From: Corallococcus caeni
GTDB taxonomy: Bacteria; Myxococcota; Myxococcia; Myxococcales; Myxococcaceae
DNA length: 64,000 nucleotides
Direction of reading: 5' to 3'
Assembly: GCF_036245865.1 (NCBI RefSeq)
Contig: NZ_BTTW01000013.1
Span: 62,001 to 126,000 of the forward strand
A program made the translations under genes and the position numbers. Each line of letters begins with the position of its first letter. Position 1 is the first letter of the stretch. The notes below the pieces were generated by a model. That model worked only from the letters and a program-made list of their open reading frames with translations, was not told the DNA's origin and searched no databases. This document shows, one piece after another, positions 9,571 through 24,000 of this stretch.

Positions 9571-10476
9571 GTGACCCCTGCTCCCAACCCACTGGCCTCC
9601 GCCTTCCTCGCGGCCTCTGGCTGCGCGCCCGCTTCGCTTCCGGAGCCCGCGCGGCTGGAGGGCCTGCTCTCCCTGGCCATCGAGCGCGCCGGCTCGCGCT
9701 GGCCCGGCCTGGGGATGGAGCCCCGGACGTTCGTCGCGTTCGTCGCGGAGCGGCTGACGTCCCCTCCGGCCCTGCTGGCGGCGCTCGCCGGGGACTCCCC
9801 TGCCTTCTCGGAGCTGTACCTGACCTTCGGGTGCCTGCGGCGCCAGCGCGCCGCGCTCCAGTTCTTCGAGGACGACTACCTCCGCGAGGTCGGCGCTTTC
9901 GTGTCCGGTGTGGACCGCTCGCCCGCGTTCGTGGCGGAGGTGCGGCAGCTGCTGCGCGAGAAGCTGTTCACCGCGGAGCCGGGCTCCGAGCCGAAGATCG
10001 CGGAGTTCACCGGCAGCGGCGCGCTGGGCGGCTGGGTGCGGGTGGCGGCGCTGCGCATCGCGCTCAACCTCAAGCGCTCCGAGGCGCGGGCCGACGCCGC
10101 CGTCCAGGACTCCGTCGAGACCGCGTTCGGCGAGCAGCTGGGGCCGGAGCTGGAGCACCTCCGCTCGCGGTACCGCGAGGCCTTCACGGAGGCCGTGCGC
10201 GCGGCGCTGGCGCAGCTGTCCGACCGGGACCGCACCCTGATGCGCCTGTACCACGTGGAGGCGCTGGCCCTGGAGGCCATCGCGGCGCTCTACCGCGTGC
10301 ACATGTCCACCGTCTCGCGCTGGCTCAGCCGCGCCCGCGAACAGGTGGCGGAGACCACGACGCGGCAGCTCTGTGAGCGCCTGGGCGTCGGCGCGTCGTC
10401 GGTGGACAGCATCGCCGCGCTGGTCGTGAGCCAGGTGGACTTGAGCCTCACGCGGCTCTTGGGCCCGGGGGGCTGA
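9571..10476 (+). CDS. Sigma-70-like RNA polymerase sigma factor
   Basis: A 301-residue protein. Its C-terminal third has the sequence pattern of sigma region 4: LSDRDRTLMRLYHVEAL followed by a helix-turn-helix with an STVSRWLSRARE recognition helix (about residues 213-258). Region 2 is more divergent, around residues 85-175 (ALQFFEDDYLREV onward). It resembles the divergent sigma factors that myxobacteria encode next to Ser/Thr kinases. GTG at 9571 is chosen; a TTG at 9544 is in frame. GAAGAGGGG lies about 16 bases before the GTG, which is far for a ribosome site, so the start is uncertain. A lipoprotein gene and then a zinc-finger kinase gene follow on the same strand, suggesting a sigma/anti-sigma-kinase regulatory set. 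Confidence 0.75.
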   Translation: MTPAPNPLASAFLAASGCAPASLPEPARLEGLLSLAIERAGSRWPGLGMEPRTFVAFVAERLTSPPALLAALAGDSPAFSELYLTFGCLRRQRAALQFFEDDYLREVGAFVSGVDRSPAFVAEVRQLLREKLFTAEPGSEPKIAEFTGSGALGGWVRVAALRIALNLKRSEARADAAVQDSVETAFGEQLGPELEHLRSRYREAFTEAVRAALAQLSDRDRTLMRLYHVEALALEAIAALYRVHMSTVSRWLSRAREQVAETTTRQLCERLGVGASSVDSIAALVVSQVDLSLTRLLGPGG

Positions 10477-10553
10477 ACTTTCGCTGCAAGGGTTTTTCCG
10501 GCCGGTGTCAGGGCGTCAAAAGGCCCCCTTCCGGGCCTCACCGAGGAAAGCCC

Positions 10554-11516
10554 ATGCGCATCCCTTCCTGGCTGTCCGTCGTCACCCTCGCCGCCGCCGT
10601 CTCCGCCTGCGAGCCGTTCCCGGAGGCCCCCGACTCCGGCCTGACGCAAGTGCAGTGGCCCGGCGAAGACTTCTATCCGGAGGGCATCGCGGCCGCGAAG
10701 GACGGCACGCTCTACGCGGGCAGCCTGGGCACGGGCGCCATCGCTCGCGTCAAGCCGGGAGCGCTGGGAGCGGAGGTCTTCGTCCCGGGCCGTCCCGCCT
10801 TCGGCGTCTACGGGCTCGCGGTGGACGAGGCGCACGACACGCTCTGGGCCTGCACCTACGACGACCTGCTTCCGCCCGCGCAGCCCTCGCACCTGGCCGC
10901 GTATGCGCTCTCCACGGGCGAGCAGAAGGCCAGCCACCCCATGCCCGGTGAGAGTGGCTTCTGCAACGACGTGACCGTCGACGCCGCGGGCAACGTGTAC
11001 GCGACGGATTCGTACGCGAACATCATCGTCCGGCTCGCGGCCGGTGGGACGGAGCTCACCACCTGGGCCTCGGATGACGCGTTCGCGCCCTCCGAGCCTG
11101 GGGCCTTCACCCTCAATGGCATCGCCTACGACGGGGCGAGCAGGCTCTACGTCGTGAAGAGCGACACGGGCACGCTGTTCTCCATCGACATCCAGGCGGA
11201 TGGCAGCGCGGCGCCGCCCGTGACCCTCCCGGTGACGCCCGCCCTGGAGACGCCGGACGGGCTGGAGTGGGTGGATTCGCAGCGGCTGCTGGTCGTGGAG
11301 AACACGGCCGGTCGGGCCTCCATGGTGACGCTGGGTGAAGGCGCCGGTACGAAGGAGGTGCTCGCCAACGGGTTCGTGGAGCCGACCGCCGCCGCGCTCA
11401 CCGAGGACGGCGCGTGGGTGCTGGAGTCGCAGATGGGCTTCCTCTTCGGCACGCCGGGGACGCCGGCCCTGCCCTTCCGCGCGTACCGGGTCGCCGTGCC
11501 CCCACTTCTGCCCTGA
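10554..11516 (+). CDS. SMP-30/gluconolactonase-like lipoprotein (beta-propeller)
   Basis: A 320-residue exported protein. A short basic N-terminus and hydrophobic core end in the lipobox VSAC, giving Cys19 as the predicted lipidated residue, followed by Glu20. The mature part has repeated propeller blades typical of SMP-30/gluconolactonase/LRE or NHL proteins: GIAAAKDGTLYAGS, GLAVDEAHDTLWA, DVTVDAAGNVYATDS, GIAYDGASRLYVV and GLEWVDSQRLLVVEN. No enzyme activity can be assigned. The ATG has GAGGAAAG just upstream. It lies 77 bases after the sigma-factor gene and 30 bases before the kinase gene, so it may be co-regulated with them and act as an envelope-located sensor or target. That role is inferred from position only. 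Confidence 0.82.
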   Translation: MRIPSWLSVVTLAAAVSACEPFPEAPDSGLTQVQWPGEDFYPEGIAAAKDGTLYAGSLGTGAIARVKPGALGAEVFVPGRPAFGVYGLAVDEAHDTLWACTYDDLLPPAQPSHLAAYALSTGEQKASHPMPGESGFCNDVTVDAAGNVYATDSYANIIVRLAAGGTELTTWASDDAFAPSEPGAFTLNGIAYDGASRLYVVKSDTGTLFSIDIQADGSAAPPVTLPVTPALETPDGLEWVDSQRLLVVENTAGRASMVTLGEGAGTKEVLANGFVEPTAAALTEDGAWVLESQMGFLFGTPGTPALPFRAYRVAVPPLLP

Positions 11517-11529
11517 GCACGAACGCCCC

Positions 11530-11535
11530 TAGAGT
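11530..11535 (+). promoter_or_regulatory. Possible -10 box before the kinase gene
   Basis: TAGAGT lies 11 bases before the kinase ATG, with TTCTGC 18 bases further upstream. A start here would give an almost leaderless transcript, consistent with the lack of a clear ribosome-binding site before 11547. Weak evidence. Confidence 0.25.
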
Positions 11536-11546
11536 CGCGTCCCACC

Positions 11547-14261
<2,715 letters not shown>

Positions 14262-14278
14262 CAGTCACAGCCCTTCAA

Positions 14279-14319
14279 GGAACCGCGCCGCTCCGGACCA
14301 TGCCGGGCCGCGCGGTTCC
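14279..14319. terminator. Bidirectional terminator hairpin between kinase and SOD genes
   Basis: Perfect 10-base arms GGAACCGCGC (14279-14288) and GCGCGGTTCC (14310-14319) flank a 21-base loop. It lies between the stop codons of two convergent genes. CTTTG follows on the plus strand and CTTG on the minus strand, so it could serve both transcripts. Confidence 0.65.
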
Positions 14320-14331
14320 CTTTGCTTCACA

Positions 14332-14931
<600 letters not shown>

Positions 14932-14973
14932 CGGGTACGTCCTTTCTGGGTTACGTGAGGTTCGTCTTCGGTT

Positions 14974-15477
14974 TCACGACTTCGGGGCGGGCCCTGGCTC
15001 CGGGTGCGCCGTCAACGCGCGATACGCCCGGTTCCAGTAGAGCAGCGGCTCTGCCTCCGCTCCCCGCTGGATGCGCTCGACGCGGCCCACCAGCAACAGG
15101 TGATCGCCGTAACGGTGCACATCCAACAAAGCGCACGCCAGACCCACCAGGCTGTCCTGCACGAAGGCGCTTTCGTCGAACACCAGGCCTTCGGCCTCCC
15201 CCTTCGCGCAGCGGACCGACACGTCGCGTTGGGAGGTGGACAACACGCTCACACTGAAGCGACGGGCAGCCTCCACGCGCTTGAGCGTGCGGGAGGACTG
15301 CTGCAGCGACAGGACAATCAGCGGAGGCGTCAGGGAGAGCGAGCTGAAGGAGCTGACCGTCGTCGCCGCGACCCCGTCCGTGTCCCGGACGGAGACCACC
15401 GCCACCCCGCTCGCCCAACGGGACATCGCCTCCCGGAACTCCAGGGCCGACACCCCTTCAGTACCGCTCTGAGTCAT
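14974..15477 (-). CDS. Flavin reductase-like protein (FMN-binding split barrel)
   Basis: A 167-residue protein of the flavin reductase-like domain family. The pattern is typical: a start helix FREAMSRWASGVAVVSV, the flavin-contacting segment AATTVSSFSSLSLTPPLIVLSL, the strand RFSVSVLS, and a late GDHLLLVGRVERI strand. Such proteins reduce FMN or FAD with NAD(P)H, often to feed a monooxygenase. No partner oxygenase is seen nearby. It is followed 42 bases downstream by the SOD gene. A reductase releasing reduced flavin next to a superoxide-removing enzyme makes chemical sense but is not proof of linkage. It is divergent from the AAA+ ATPase gene across 146 bases. Confidence 0.88.
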   Translation of the reverse strand: MTQSGTEGVSALEFREAMSRWASGVAVVSVRDTDGVAATTVSSFSSLSLTPPLIVLSLQQSSRTLKRVEAARRFSVSVLSTSQRDVSVRCAKGEAEGLVFDESAFVQDSLVGLACALLDVHRYGDHLLLVGRVERIQRGAEAEPLLYWNRAYRALTAHPEPGPAPKS

Positions 15478-15623
15478 GTGCCGGTCTCTACCACCCGCCC
15501 CGCCACCCGGTCAGCACTTCCTCCAATCCATTGGCGGAATACCAACGCAGTGGCACCGCCCCTGGGACCCCCGGATGGCCGGATCCGCCGGCCCGCCCGT
15601 ATGCTGTCCGGCCGGAGGCGCCC
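15478..15623. other. Divergent spacer between flavin reductase and eCIS ATPase genes
   Basis: This 146-base spacer must hold promoters for both directions. TATGCT at 15600-15605 lies 18 bases before the ATPase ATG and could be its -10 box. GGAGG at 15614-15618 is the ATPase ribosome site. No further motif is clear. Confidence 0.4.
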
Positions 15624-17981
15624 ATGGATCCGTTGTGGGGGGAGACGCTGAGGCGTCTGGATGCGCTGCTCGTCCAGGTGTGTGACCTGGAGGAGGCCCG
15701 CGCGTCGAAGCTTCGGGGTGAACAGGAGAGTGGCTGGGATGCCGTGCGCACCACCGTGCGCCCCTCCGCGGCGGAGCTGGCCTTCAGCACCGCGCTCGCG
15801 GAAGAGCCGCTCCTGGGCGCCTCGCCTCCCCTGCCCTTCGCCCGGCTGCGGGCCTCGCTGCGCGTCGACACCGTGGAGGAGGAGGCGCTGCTGCTGCTGC
15901 TCGCGGCGTGGCTGGAGCCGCGCTACCCGCGCCTGTTCGCCGTGCTCCAGGATGAGACGGCGCAGGGCTGGAACGTGGAGCGCCTGCTGCTCACCGTGCT
16001 GGGCCGCACGCCGGCTCGCGCGCAGCGCTTGATGGCGTCGCTGACCGACAGCGGGCTGCTCGTGGGAGGCGGCCTGTTGCAGACGGGCGCGGGCGCCTTT
16101 CCGCCCATGCTCCGGCCCGTGGACCTGGCTCCGGAGGTCCGCGAGGCCCTGCTGGAACTGCCCCGTCCCTCCGTGCTGGGCGACCTCCCGTTGGAGTGGC
16201 ATGGCGCGGACTCCCCGCCGTCCGGTGAGCACGCGGCGCCGGGGACGTTCGGCGTCGTGCATGGCGAGGGTGAACGCCTGGGCGTGGCGCTGGGGCTCGC
16301 CGCGGAGGCGGGCGTGCCGCTGGTCGTCGCCCGGTGGGCGGGCACGCTGGAGCCCGCGCCCATGGCCCGGGCCCTCTGGCGTCTGGCCTCCGTGCGTGGT
16401 GCCCTGATGGCCCTGGACATGTCCGGGTGTGAGCGGGGGCTGGCGCTGTCCGTCACGGAGACGCTGTCCGGCCTGTGCCAGCGGTTCGGCGGGCGGGCCC
16501 TGGTGCTCGCGGACTCCGCGCAGCCTGTCGCCGTGCCGCACCACGAGGCGCCCGCGCCAGGCTTCATCCAGCGGCGGGCCCTGTGGATGGAGGAGGCCCG
16601 GGCCCGTGGACTGTCATTGACGGAGGCGGACGCGGGACGGCTGGCGTCTGGCTTCCGGGGCGGGCTCCAGGAGATCCGCCGCGTGTTCGACTCCGCTCCA
16701 GGAGGTGATGCGGACGCCCTTCGCGCCGCCGCGTCGCGGCTGGTGCAGGTGCCGCTGCGCCATGGCTACCGGCTGGAGACGTCGCGGACGTTCGCGGACC
16801 TCGTGGTGCGCGACACGACCCGCGCGGCGCTGGAGCGCCTGCTGTTCTACGTGGCCCAGCGCGACCGCGTCGCCGAGGAGCGGGGCCTGTCGCGCCGCTT
16901 CCGGCTGAACACCGGCCCGGTGGCCCTGTTCTCCGGACGCTCCGGCACCGGGAAGACGCTGGCCGCGGAGGTCATCGCGCATGCGGTGGGCCGGCCGCTG
17001 TACGTCGTCGACCTGTCGCGGCTCGTCAGCAAGTACGTGGGCGAGACGGAGAAGAACATCGACGAGGTGCTGTCCCACGGCGAGCGCGCGGGCGCCGTGC
17101 TGTTCTTCGACGAGGCGGACTCGCTGTTCTCCGCTCGCACGGAGGTGAGCAACGCCAATGATCGCTTCGCCAACCTGGAGGTCGGCTTCCTCCTCCAGCG
17201 CATCGAGCGCCATGACGGGCTGATCATCCTGGCCACCAACCTCCAGACCGCCATCGACGAAGCGTTCCTGCGCCGGTTCCACGCGCGCATCGAGTTCCCC
17301 TTCCCCGAGGTCGAGGAGCGCCGCCGCATCTGGGAGCTGATGCTCCCGGAGGGCGTGCCTCGCACGGGACAGCTCGACCTGGCCGGGCTCGCGCAGCGGC
17401 ACCGGCTGGCAGGCGGCGACATCCGCAACGCCGCCCTCAAGGCCATCTTCCTCGCCGAACAGGCCGGCGCGCCGCTGGCCCAGGAGCACCTGGAGCGCGC
17501 CGTGGCCCTGGAGCTGTACGAGCTGGGCCGGCTCTCCCGGCGTCCGGAGGCGGAGGCTCCCTCGGACGCGGGGACCCGGCTGCGCCGCGTGGCGGAGGTG
17601 TTCCAGGAGGCGCTGGACACGCAGCTGAGACAACACTTCCTCAAGGAGGTCCACATCCTCCACGGCTCTCCCACCCGGGAGGCGCTCGCGGGGAAGCGGC
17701 CCGCCGTGTCGCTCGCGCTCTACCGGCTGGCCGTCACGCAGAACGGCGCGCTGCGGCTGGGTTTCATCGTCTCCGCGTGGTCCAACCGCGCGGAGGAGGA
17801 ACACGAGCTGCTCGGCGTGCTGCATGGGCTGCTCGCGCGCGGCCTTCCGCACGAGCTGGATGGCCGCAAGCTCACGCCTCGCGTCCAGGAGAGCTACGAC
17901 TTCGACCTGCTCCACCGCTTCTGGAGCAGTCATGGACATCCCATCCGGGCCTCCCTGGTGCTGGACGTGGAGATGACCTAG
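15624..17981 (+). CDS. AAA+ ATPase of eCIS type (Afp15/Pvc15-like) with C-terminal Pvc16-like extension
   Basis: A 785-residue ATPase. The first 430 residues are a helical, winged-helix-like region seen in AAA proteins of this class. The AAA module has Walker A GRSGTGKT (from about 438), Walker B VLFFDEADS (about 492), sensor ATN (about 537) and arginine finger AFLRRF, in the order of Cdc48/FtsH-type AAA domains. In Afp/PVC-type systems such an ATPase (Afp15) is required for particle assembly. The last 130 residues (RPAVSLALYRLAV to the end, with EEEHELLG and FDLLHRFW) resemble the Pvc16/DUF4255 cap domain, so this may be an ATPase-cap fusion; this part is less certain. An in-frame ATG exists at 15531, but ATG 15624 has GGAGG five bases upstream. 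The 2669-aa protein gene follows after 31 bases. Confidence 0.88.
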   Translation: MDPLWGETLRRLDALLVQVCDLEEARASKLRGEQESGWDAVRTTVRPSAAELAFSTALAEEPLLGASPPLPFARLRASLRVDTVEEEALLLLLAAWLEPRYPRLFAVLQDETAQGWNVERLLLTVLGRTPARAQRLMASLTDSGLLVGGGLLQTGAGAFPPMLRPVDLAPEVREALLELPRPSVLGDLPLEWHGADSPPSGEHAAPGTFGVVHGEGERLGVALGLAAEAGVPLVVARWAGTLEPAPMARALWRLASVRGALMALDMSGCERGLALSVTETLSGLCQRFGGRALVLADSAQPVAVPHHEAPAPGFIQRRALWMEEARARGLSLTEADAGRLASGFRGGLQEIRRVFDSAPGGDADALRAAASRLVQVPLRHGYRLETSRTFADLVVRDTTRAALERLLFYVAQRDRVAEERGLSRRFRLNTGPVALFSGRSGTGKTLAAEVIAHAVGRPLYVVDLSRLVSKYVGETEKNIDEVLSHGERAGAVLFFDEADSLFSARTEVSNANDRFANLEVGFLLQRIERHDGLIILATNLQTAIDEAFLRRFHARIEFPFPEVEERRRIWELMLPEGVPRTGQLDLAGLAQRHRLAGGDIRNAALKAIFLAEQAGAPLAQEHLERAVALELYELGRLSRRPEAEAPSDAGTRLRRVAEVFQEALDTQLRQHFLKEVHILHGSPTREALAGKRPAVSLALYRLAVTQNGALRLGFIVSAWSNRAEEEHELLGVLHGLLARGLPHELDGRKLTPRVQESYDFDLLHRFWSSHGHPIRASLVLDVEMT

Positions 17982-18012
17982 CGTCCCCTTCACTGATGGT
18001 GCGGGGGGGTCC

Positions 18013-21000
18013 GTGCGCATCCGTGAACAGGGCTCGAAGGCGTCCGCCAAGGCCTCGATCCGGAAGGGTTCCGGGCGCACACCCTCGTCCACTTCGGCCC
18101 TGCCCCGTGCACCGGGCGTCGTTCCCCGGGGCCCGGCCTCCTCCAATCCCGCGCGCGAGCTGGCGGCCCGGCTCGCGTCGCTGAAGGGCGCGTCCCCGGC
18201 CCTGCATGGGCCCGTGCTTCGCGAGGCCGCGCGCGACCAGGAGCGCCGCTGGAGCGACCCGGCGTGGCGGACGCTGGGCGGTCCTCGCTCGCACCTCTTC
18301 GAGCCGTGCGCCGGACACCCGCCGGAGGTCGCGCTGCTGTCCACGCCCGGCGCCGTCGAGGCGGAGCTGGGCATCCACGGGCTCGCGCCGCGGCCGAACA
18401 CCGGGCTCGCGCAGCCAGCGGGTGCGTCCCAGCCCGCGACCCTCGCGCAGCAGGAGGAGGACGCCCGGCGGCGTGCGGCGGCGCGCACGTCCGTGTTGCC
18501 TCCGGGCTCCGCGGATCAGCTCGGAGACCTGGCCGCGCGGCTGGCCGAGGCCCGCGCCTCCGATCTCACGCCCTCCGCGAGCCCCACCCCGCTGGAGCTC
18601 GGCACGCTCACGGGAGGCCCGGTAACACTCGATGGAAGCGTCGAGGCAGGAGGGTTGGGGGGCAGCACGTCGCCCATCGGCGCGCCCCCGCCGGAGACCA
18701 CCATCGATGCGCCCAGCGCGGGCGGTGAAGCAGCCACGCCGGATCCAACGCCCGAGCCCGCCGCCATCCCCGCGGGAACGGCCCCCGGCGGCATGGACGA
18801 GGCCGCGCGCATCGACACGGTGGTCTCCGCGCTGTCCGCGAGGGGCGACGTCCGCATCGTCATCCGCCCGGCCTCGCGTGGCGCGGGGCCCGGAGCCGTC
18901 GCGAGGCCTCCTCCCATCCAGACGGATGCCACGGTCGACACGGGCATTCCCGAGGAGCGTCCCACGCTCGCGGTCCCCGTGGCTCCGGCCGCGATGGACG
19001 CGCAGAAGCAGCTGGCCGAGGCCCACGCGCAGGGCGTCCAGGGCATCCAGCAGGGACTGGAAGCCGCGCCGGATCCGACGGGTGCCATCACGGTGGAGCC
19101 CCCTGCCCCGCTGCCGGCCCCACCTCCCGCGCCCACGGCGGAAGCGCCTGTCGCGGCAGCGCCCATCCCCGCCGCTCCGGCGACGAGCGAGGGCGCGGAC
19201 CCCGTCACGGCATGGAAGGGCCGCATCGCCGGCACCACGGCGAAGGTGCCGGAGCCCCAGCTTCCTCCCGCGCCCCGCTACACGTTCAAGATCATCCAGG
19301 CCGCCGTGGACCCCAACGCGGTCCGCGCCGCGCGCCTCAAGCAACTGGAGGACGAGGGCAAGAAGGCCATCACCCCGGCGAAGCAGCCGAAGGACCTGCC
19401 CGCCATCCCGGACGACCCCACCGGCAAGGCCTCCTCGCTGGTGGACGCGAAGTGCGAGCGAAAGCTGGAGGTCCGCAACGCGAAGCTCCCCGACCTGCAG
19501 AAGACTCCGCTGGGCCACGTGCCGGAGATCGGCTCGCAGCTCATGCGCGACGACGGCGGGCACATGCTCATCAAGGGCCCGCTCGGCGACATCGTCTACA
19601 AGCCCGGCGGCCCGAAGCCCACCGACCCGGAGAAGCTCAAGGACTGGACGCTCCTCCAGAAGAAGATCACCGCCGCGGCCGACAAGCAGAAGAAGGCGAA
19701 GGCCCAGCCCAAGGAGCCCGCGAAGGGCCTCACCGTCCTGGAACAGGCCGCGCCCGCGCCCATCAACGTCCCCGACTTCGCGCGCGTGGACATCGGCGAC
19801 GTGCTGGCGCGGCTGCTCGCCGCCCCGGACAAGTACGCGGACGCCTCCGTCCAGAAGGCCCGCGAGGCGTATGTCCCGGGCGGCCTGGACGCGACCTGGG
19901 GCATCGCGCTCGTCACCGCCGAGCGGCCCATCTTCGCCGCGGAGCTCCAGCGCGTCGCGGAGGCCGCGCAGATCAAGAAGGAGGACCTGGACGCGAAGGT
20001 GGAGGCCCGCCGCAAGCAGCTGGTGGACTCGCACACCGCCACCACCGAGACGCTCAGCAAGGCCCACGAGGACGCGAAGACGAGCCTGGCGGACAGCGGC
20101 AAGACCTTCGCCGACTCCCTGTCGCGCATGCGCGCCGCACTGGACGCGCAGTCGGAGGCCAAGGCCGCCGCCATCAAGGGCGGCGTCGACCTGACGGAGG
20201 CCCGCCGCAAGCGCGACGCCCTCATCGCCGCGGTCGACACCAAGGTGGGCAACTGGGTCGTCCGGTACGACCAGAACGGCAAGCGCTTCAAGGATGCCTT
20301 CGCCAAGGCCGCGACCGACCAGATGCGCGCCTACGAGCTGGCCGCCCTCCAGGACGAGTGGGAGCTCAAGAAGGACGCCGGCGATGATCCGGTGAAGCTC
20401 AAGGCCGCCACGGAGGCGTACCGCCCCACCAAGAAGTGGTTGGACGACCGCCGCAAGGAGATTGGCGCCGTCGTCGCCCAGGCGAAGCGCGACATCGACC
20501 AGAGCGTCGAGCGCTACCAGACGGAGCTGCGCGGCGCCGGCAAGGAGGCCAAGGAGGTCATCCGCGACTGGCACGCGAAGCAGATCGGCTACGAGCGCGG
20601 CTTCTGGGACCGGCTGCTCGGGTGGATCATCGACTGGCTGGCCGCCGCCCACGACGAGAGCCGCGCGTGGGAGACCGCGCGCGCGGCGGAGAACAAGACG
20701 TCGTTGGATCAGAACATGCTGTTCCTCGCTGAGGTGCGCCTGCGCCAGGGCGAGGCGCTGGACGAGGAGGCCATCAAGAGCAACAACGCCCTCAGCGAGG
20801 AGCAGAAGGCCATCCTGCTCTCCTACTACGGCAAGGGCGGCAAGGACCCCGTGCAGGCGCTGGCGGAGGGCCTGGCCGTGCGCATCATCGGCCAGCGCAA
20901 GAAGCCGCTCATGGAGGCGCTGGAGAAGGAGCTGCTCGCCTCCACCGACCTGGAGCGCCTGAAGACCGTCGTCGACCAGCAGGAGCCCCTCTTCAGCAAC

Positions 21001-24000
21001 CGCGCCCGCAACATCAGCCTCAAGGTCTGGGAGGGCGTGGACCAGTGGGGCACGGACGAGAAGAAGATCTTCGACGCGCTCGCCAACCTCAACCCGCTGC
21101 AGGGCCACTACATCGAGGTCCTCTACAAGAGCGAGCACGACGAGGATCTGCGCGAGCGGCTCAAGAGCGAGCTGGACGACTTCTTCAGCACCACGACGCA
21201 CGACTGGGACAAGGCCGAGGCCCTGCTCTCCGGCAACGCCGCCAAGGCCGCCGCCGTGGAGCTGGACGACGCCATGGAGGGCACCTTCTTCGGGACCGGC
21301 TGGGGCACGGACGAGGACGCCATCCTCAACCTGCTGCGCGGCAAGACGCAGGATCAGATCGAGGCCATCAAGAAGGCCTACCAGGCGAAGTACGGCCGGG
21401 ACCTCGTCACCAAGATGGACGACGAGCTGCGCAGCGGCGCGCTCAAGACCCACGACGTGGACGAGATGCACGCCCTGGTGGAGGGCCGCACCGAGGACGC
21501 GCGCGCCATCGAGATGGACCGCGCCATGCGCGGCAGCTGGTTCTTCGGCCTGGGCACCGACCGCAAGGCCATCGAGGGCGTCTACGACCGCATCCGCAAG
21601 GAGACGGAGGCCGACGCGCAGCAGTACGGCTGGGACTCCAAGACGTTCCGCGCGGAGCTGCTCAAGCGCAACCAGGCCATCGACGCGTCGTATGAGAAGC
21701 AATACGGCAAGGACTGGACCGAGCGCACCGCCGGGGAGAGCGCGCTCAGCGCCGCGTTCCACGACGAGATGCAGGGCGACGAGCTCAAGCTCATCGAGGG
21801 CCTGCGCGACGACAAGGGGCTCCAGGTGGATGCGGCGCGCATCCACATCGAGCACACCAGCATCTTCTACGCGGACGACAAGATCATCCGCGACGCGATG
21901 TCCGCGGAGGGCAAGCGGCAGATCGCCGACGCGCGCCGCGACGGCTACCTGGACATCCAGGAGCGGATGGACATCGAGCGGGGGCTGGACGAGGCGAAGG
22001 TCAAGCCCGCCAGCGAGGGCCCGCTCACGGAGGAGGACCGCCGGAAGGGCCTCATCAGCGAGGTGGAGTTCCTGGACAAGTGGAGCCCGGAGAAGGTCCA
22101 GGCCCGCATCGCGAAGGAACGCAAGGAGGTGGACGTCCAGGCGAAGGCGAAGGCCCAGGCCAACGCCCCGGCGAACATGAAGGCGCTGGCCGCCGAGTAC
22201 GACGCCGCCTACGTGGAAGGCACGCACCTGCAGGCCACGTTCGAGCAGGCCGTCCTGATGGACACGTCCGGCGCGGACCGGGACGCCGTGGCCGCGCTCC
22301 TGCAGAAGGGCTACCTCACCGACGCGGAGATCGTTCAGTACGCCGTGCAGGGCGTGGGCACGGACGAGGACGCGCTCAAGGAGGTCTTCGCCGGCAAGAC
22401 GAAGGCGGAGATCCAGGCCATGGCCGAGGAGTGGGCGAAGGACCACCCCGCCGACCCCGGCGACACGCGCACGCCCTTCGAGCGCTTCCGCGCGCGCATC
22501 GACGAGGAGCTGAGCGGACGCGAGGCCTTCGACATCCTGGACATGGTGGACTACGGCGAGCCCGTCACGCCCCGCGAGAAGGCGGACCGGGCCTGGCGCC
22601 GGGTGCACTTCGAGGCGCGCTCCACCAACGGCATGGCGTCCTCGGAGTACCAGCTGGTGCTGGACCAGGCGTCCGCGCTGGACGCCGAGGTGTCCGCCCT
22701 GGAGCGGCACGAGCGGATGCGCCCCAAGCCCGGGGACAAGAACTACACCGCCGACGGGCTGCGCAAGTGGCAGGAGGACTGGGAGAAGAAGTCCGAGCGC
22801 GTGCAGCGCCAGGGCGAGTACGCCGACGAGTCGGTGCAGATGCACCGCGAGCAGGTGGACTTCATCACCGACCGGCTGGTGACGGTCCTCACCGCGGTGG
22901 TGATGGCGGTGGTGGTCATCATCGGCGTCATCGTCAGCATCTTCGCCCCTCCCGTGGGCGCGGGCTTCTGGGCCGCGTTCGGCGCGTTCATGGCCAGCAC
23001 ACCGGTGCTGGTGGGCACGGCGGTGGCGACGGCCGCCGTGACGATGCTGACCAAGGCCGCCCTGAAGGGCAGCGCCTACGGCTGGGAGGAGGCCGCCACC
23101 GACGCGGGCGTGGGCGCCGTGGACGCGCTCACCGCCGCGGCCACCGCGGGCATGGGCACGAAGCTGCTCAAGCTGGGGTTCCTGGCGCGCATGGCGGAGG
23201 AAGGCGGGATGCTGGCGCGGGTGACGGCGCACGGCCTGGCCCAGGGCGCCGAAGGCCTGGTGCAGTCCGTGCCCTCCGCGTTCCTGGGCAACGTCCTCAA
23301 CGACCAGAACTACAAGGGTGGCAACGCCCTCTTCAACGTGCTCGCGGGCACCGCGTTGCAGGCGGCACCGGGCGCGGTGATGGCCGGCGGCCTGGGGGCG
23401 CTGGGCGGCATCTCCAAGCCCCACGTGCCGCCGCGCACCGGCGACCTGCTCTACTTCCGGGGCACGCCCAAGGAGCGGCTGACGCTCTTCAAGAAGTGGA
23501 AGGCGGAGAACCCCGCCGGGAACATGAAGGAGTTCCTGCGCGAGTTCGACGACAGCCTGCTCAAGCAGATGTCCGGCGACTTCGACAGGAAGCAGCTCCA
23601 GCGCGCGATGCGCAAGGAGCTGCTGGAGCACATCCCGCCCGCGCAGCGGAAGGCCTTCGCGAACACGCCCATCGAGCTGGTCTCCGAGGCGGACTTCGAG
23701 GCGCTCACCGGCAGCAAGACGGGTCAGGCCGTCACGATGTTCCGGCGGGGCAAGCCCACCATCGTCGTCAAGGCGGGCGCGGACCTGTCCGACCTGGGCG
23801 AGGAGGGCCTGCACCTGCTCCAGCGCCAGGACAAGGCGACGCGCGAGCTGGTCAAGTCGCTGGACGAAACAGCCCTGCGGCACTGGGACCAGCTGCCCAT
23901 CGAGAAGCAGCTCGAGCTCTACCGCAAGAAGCTGCTTCTGGAGATCGACGCGCAGGAGTCGCTGCTGGCCTCTCTGGAGGGCAAGCGCGGCGTGTCCATG

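Noticed and set aside
18240..19240. DUF4157-type effector header in the giant protein N-terminus
   Set aside because: The region is Pro/Ala-rich and lacks the HExxH motif expected of DUF4157; the only clear HExxH is at the C-terminus.
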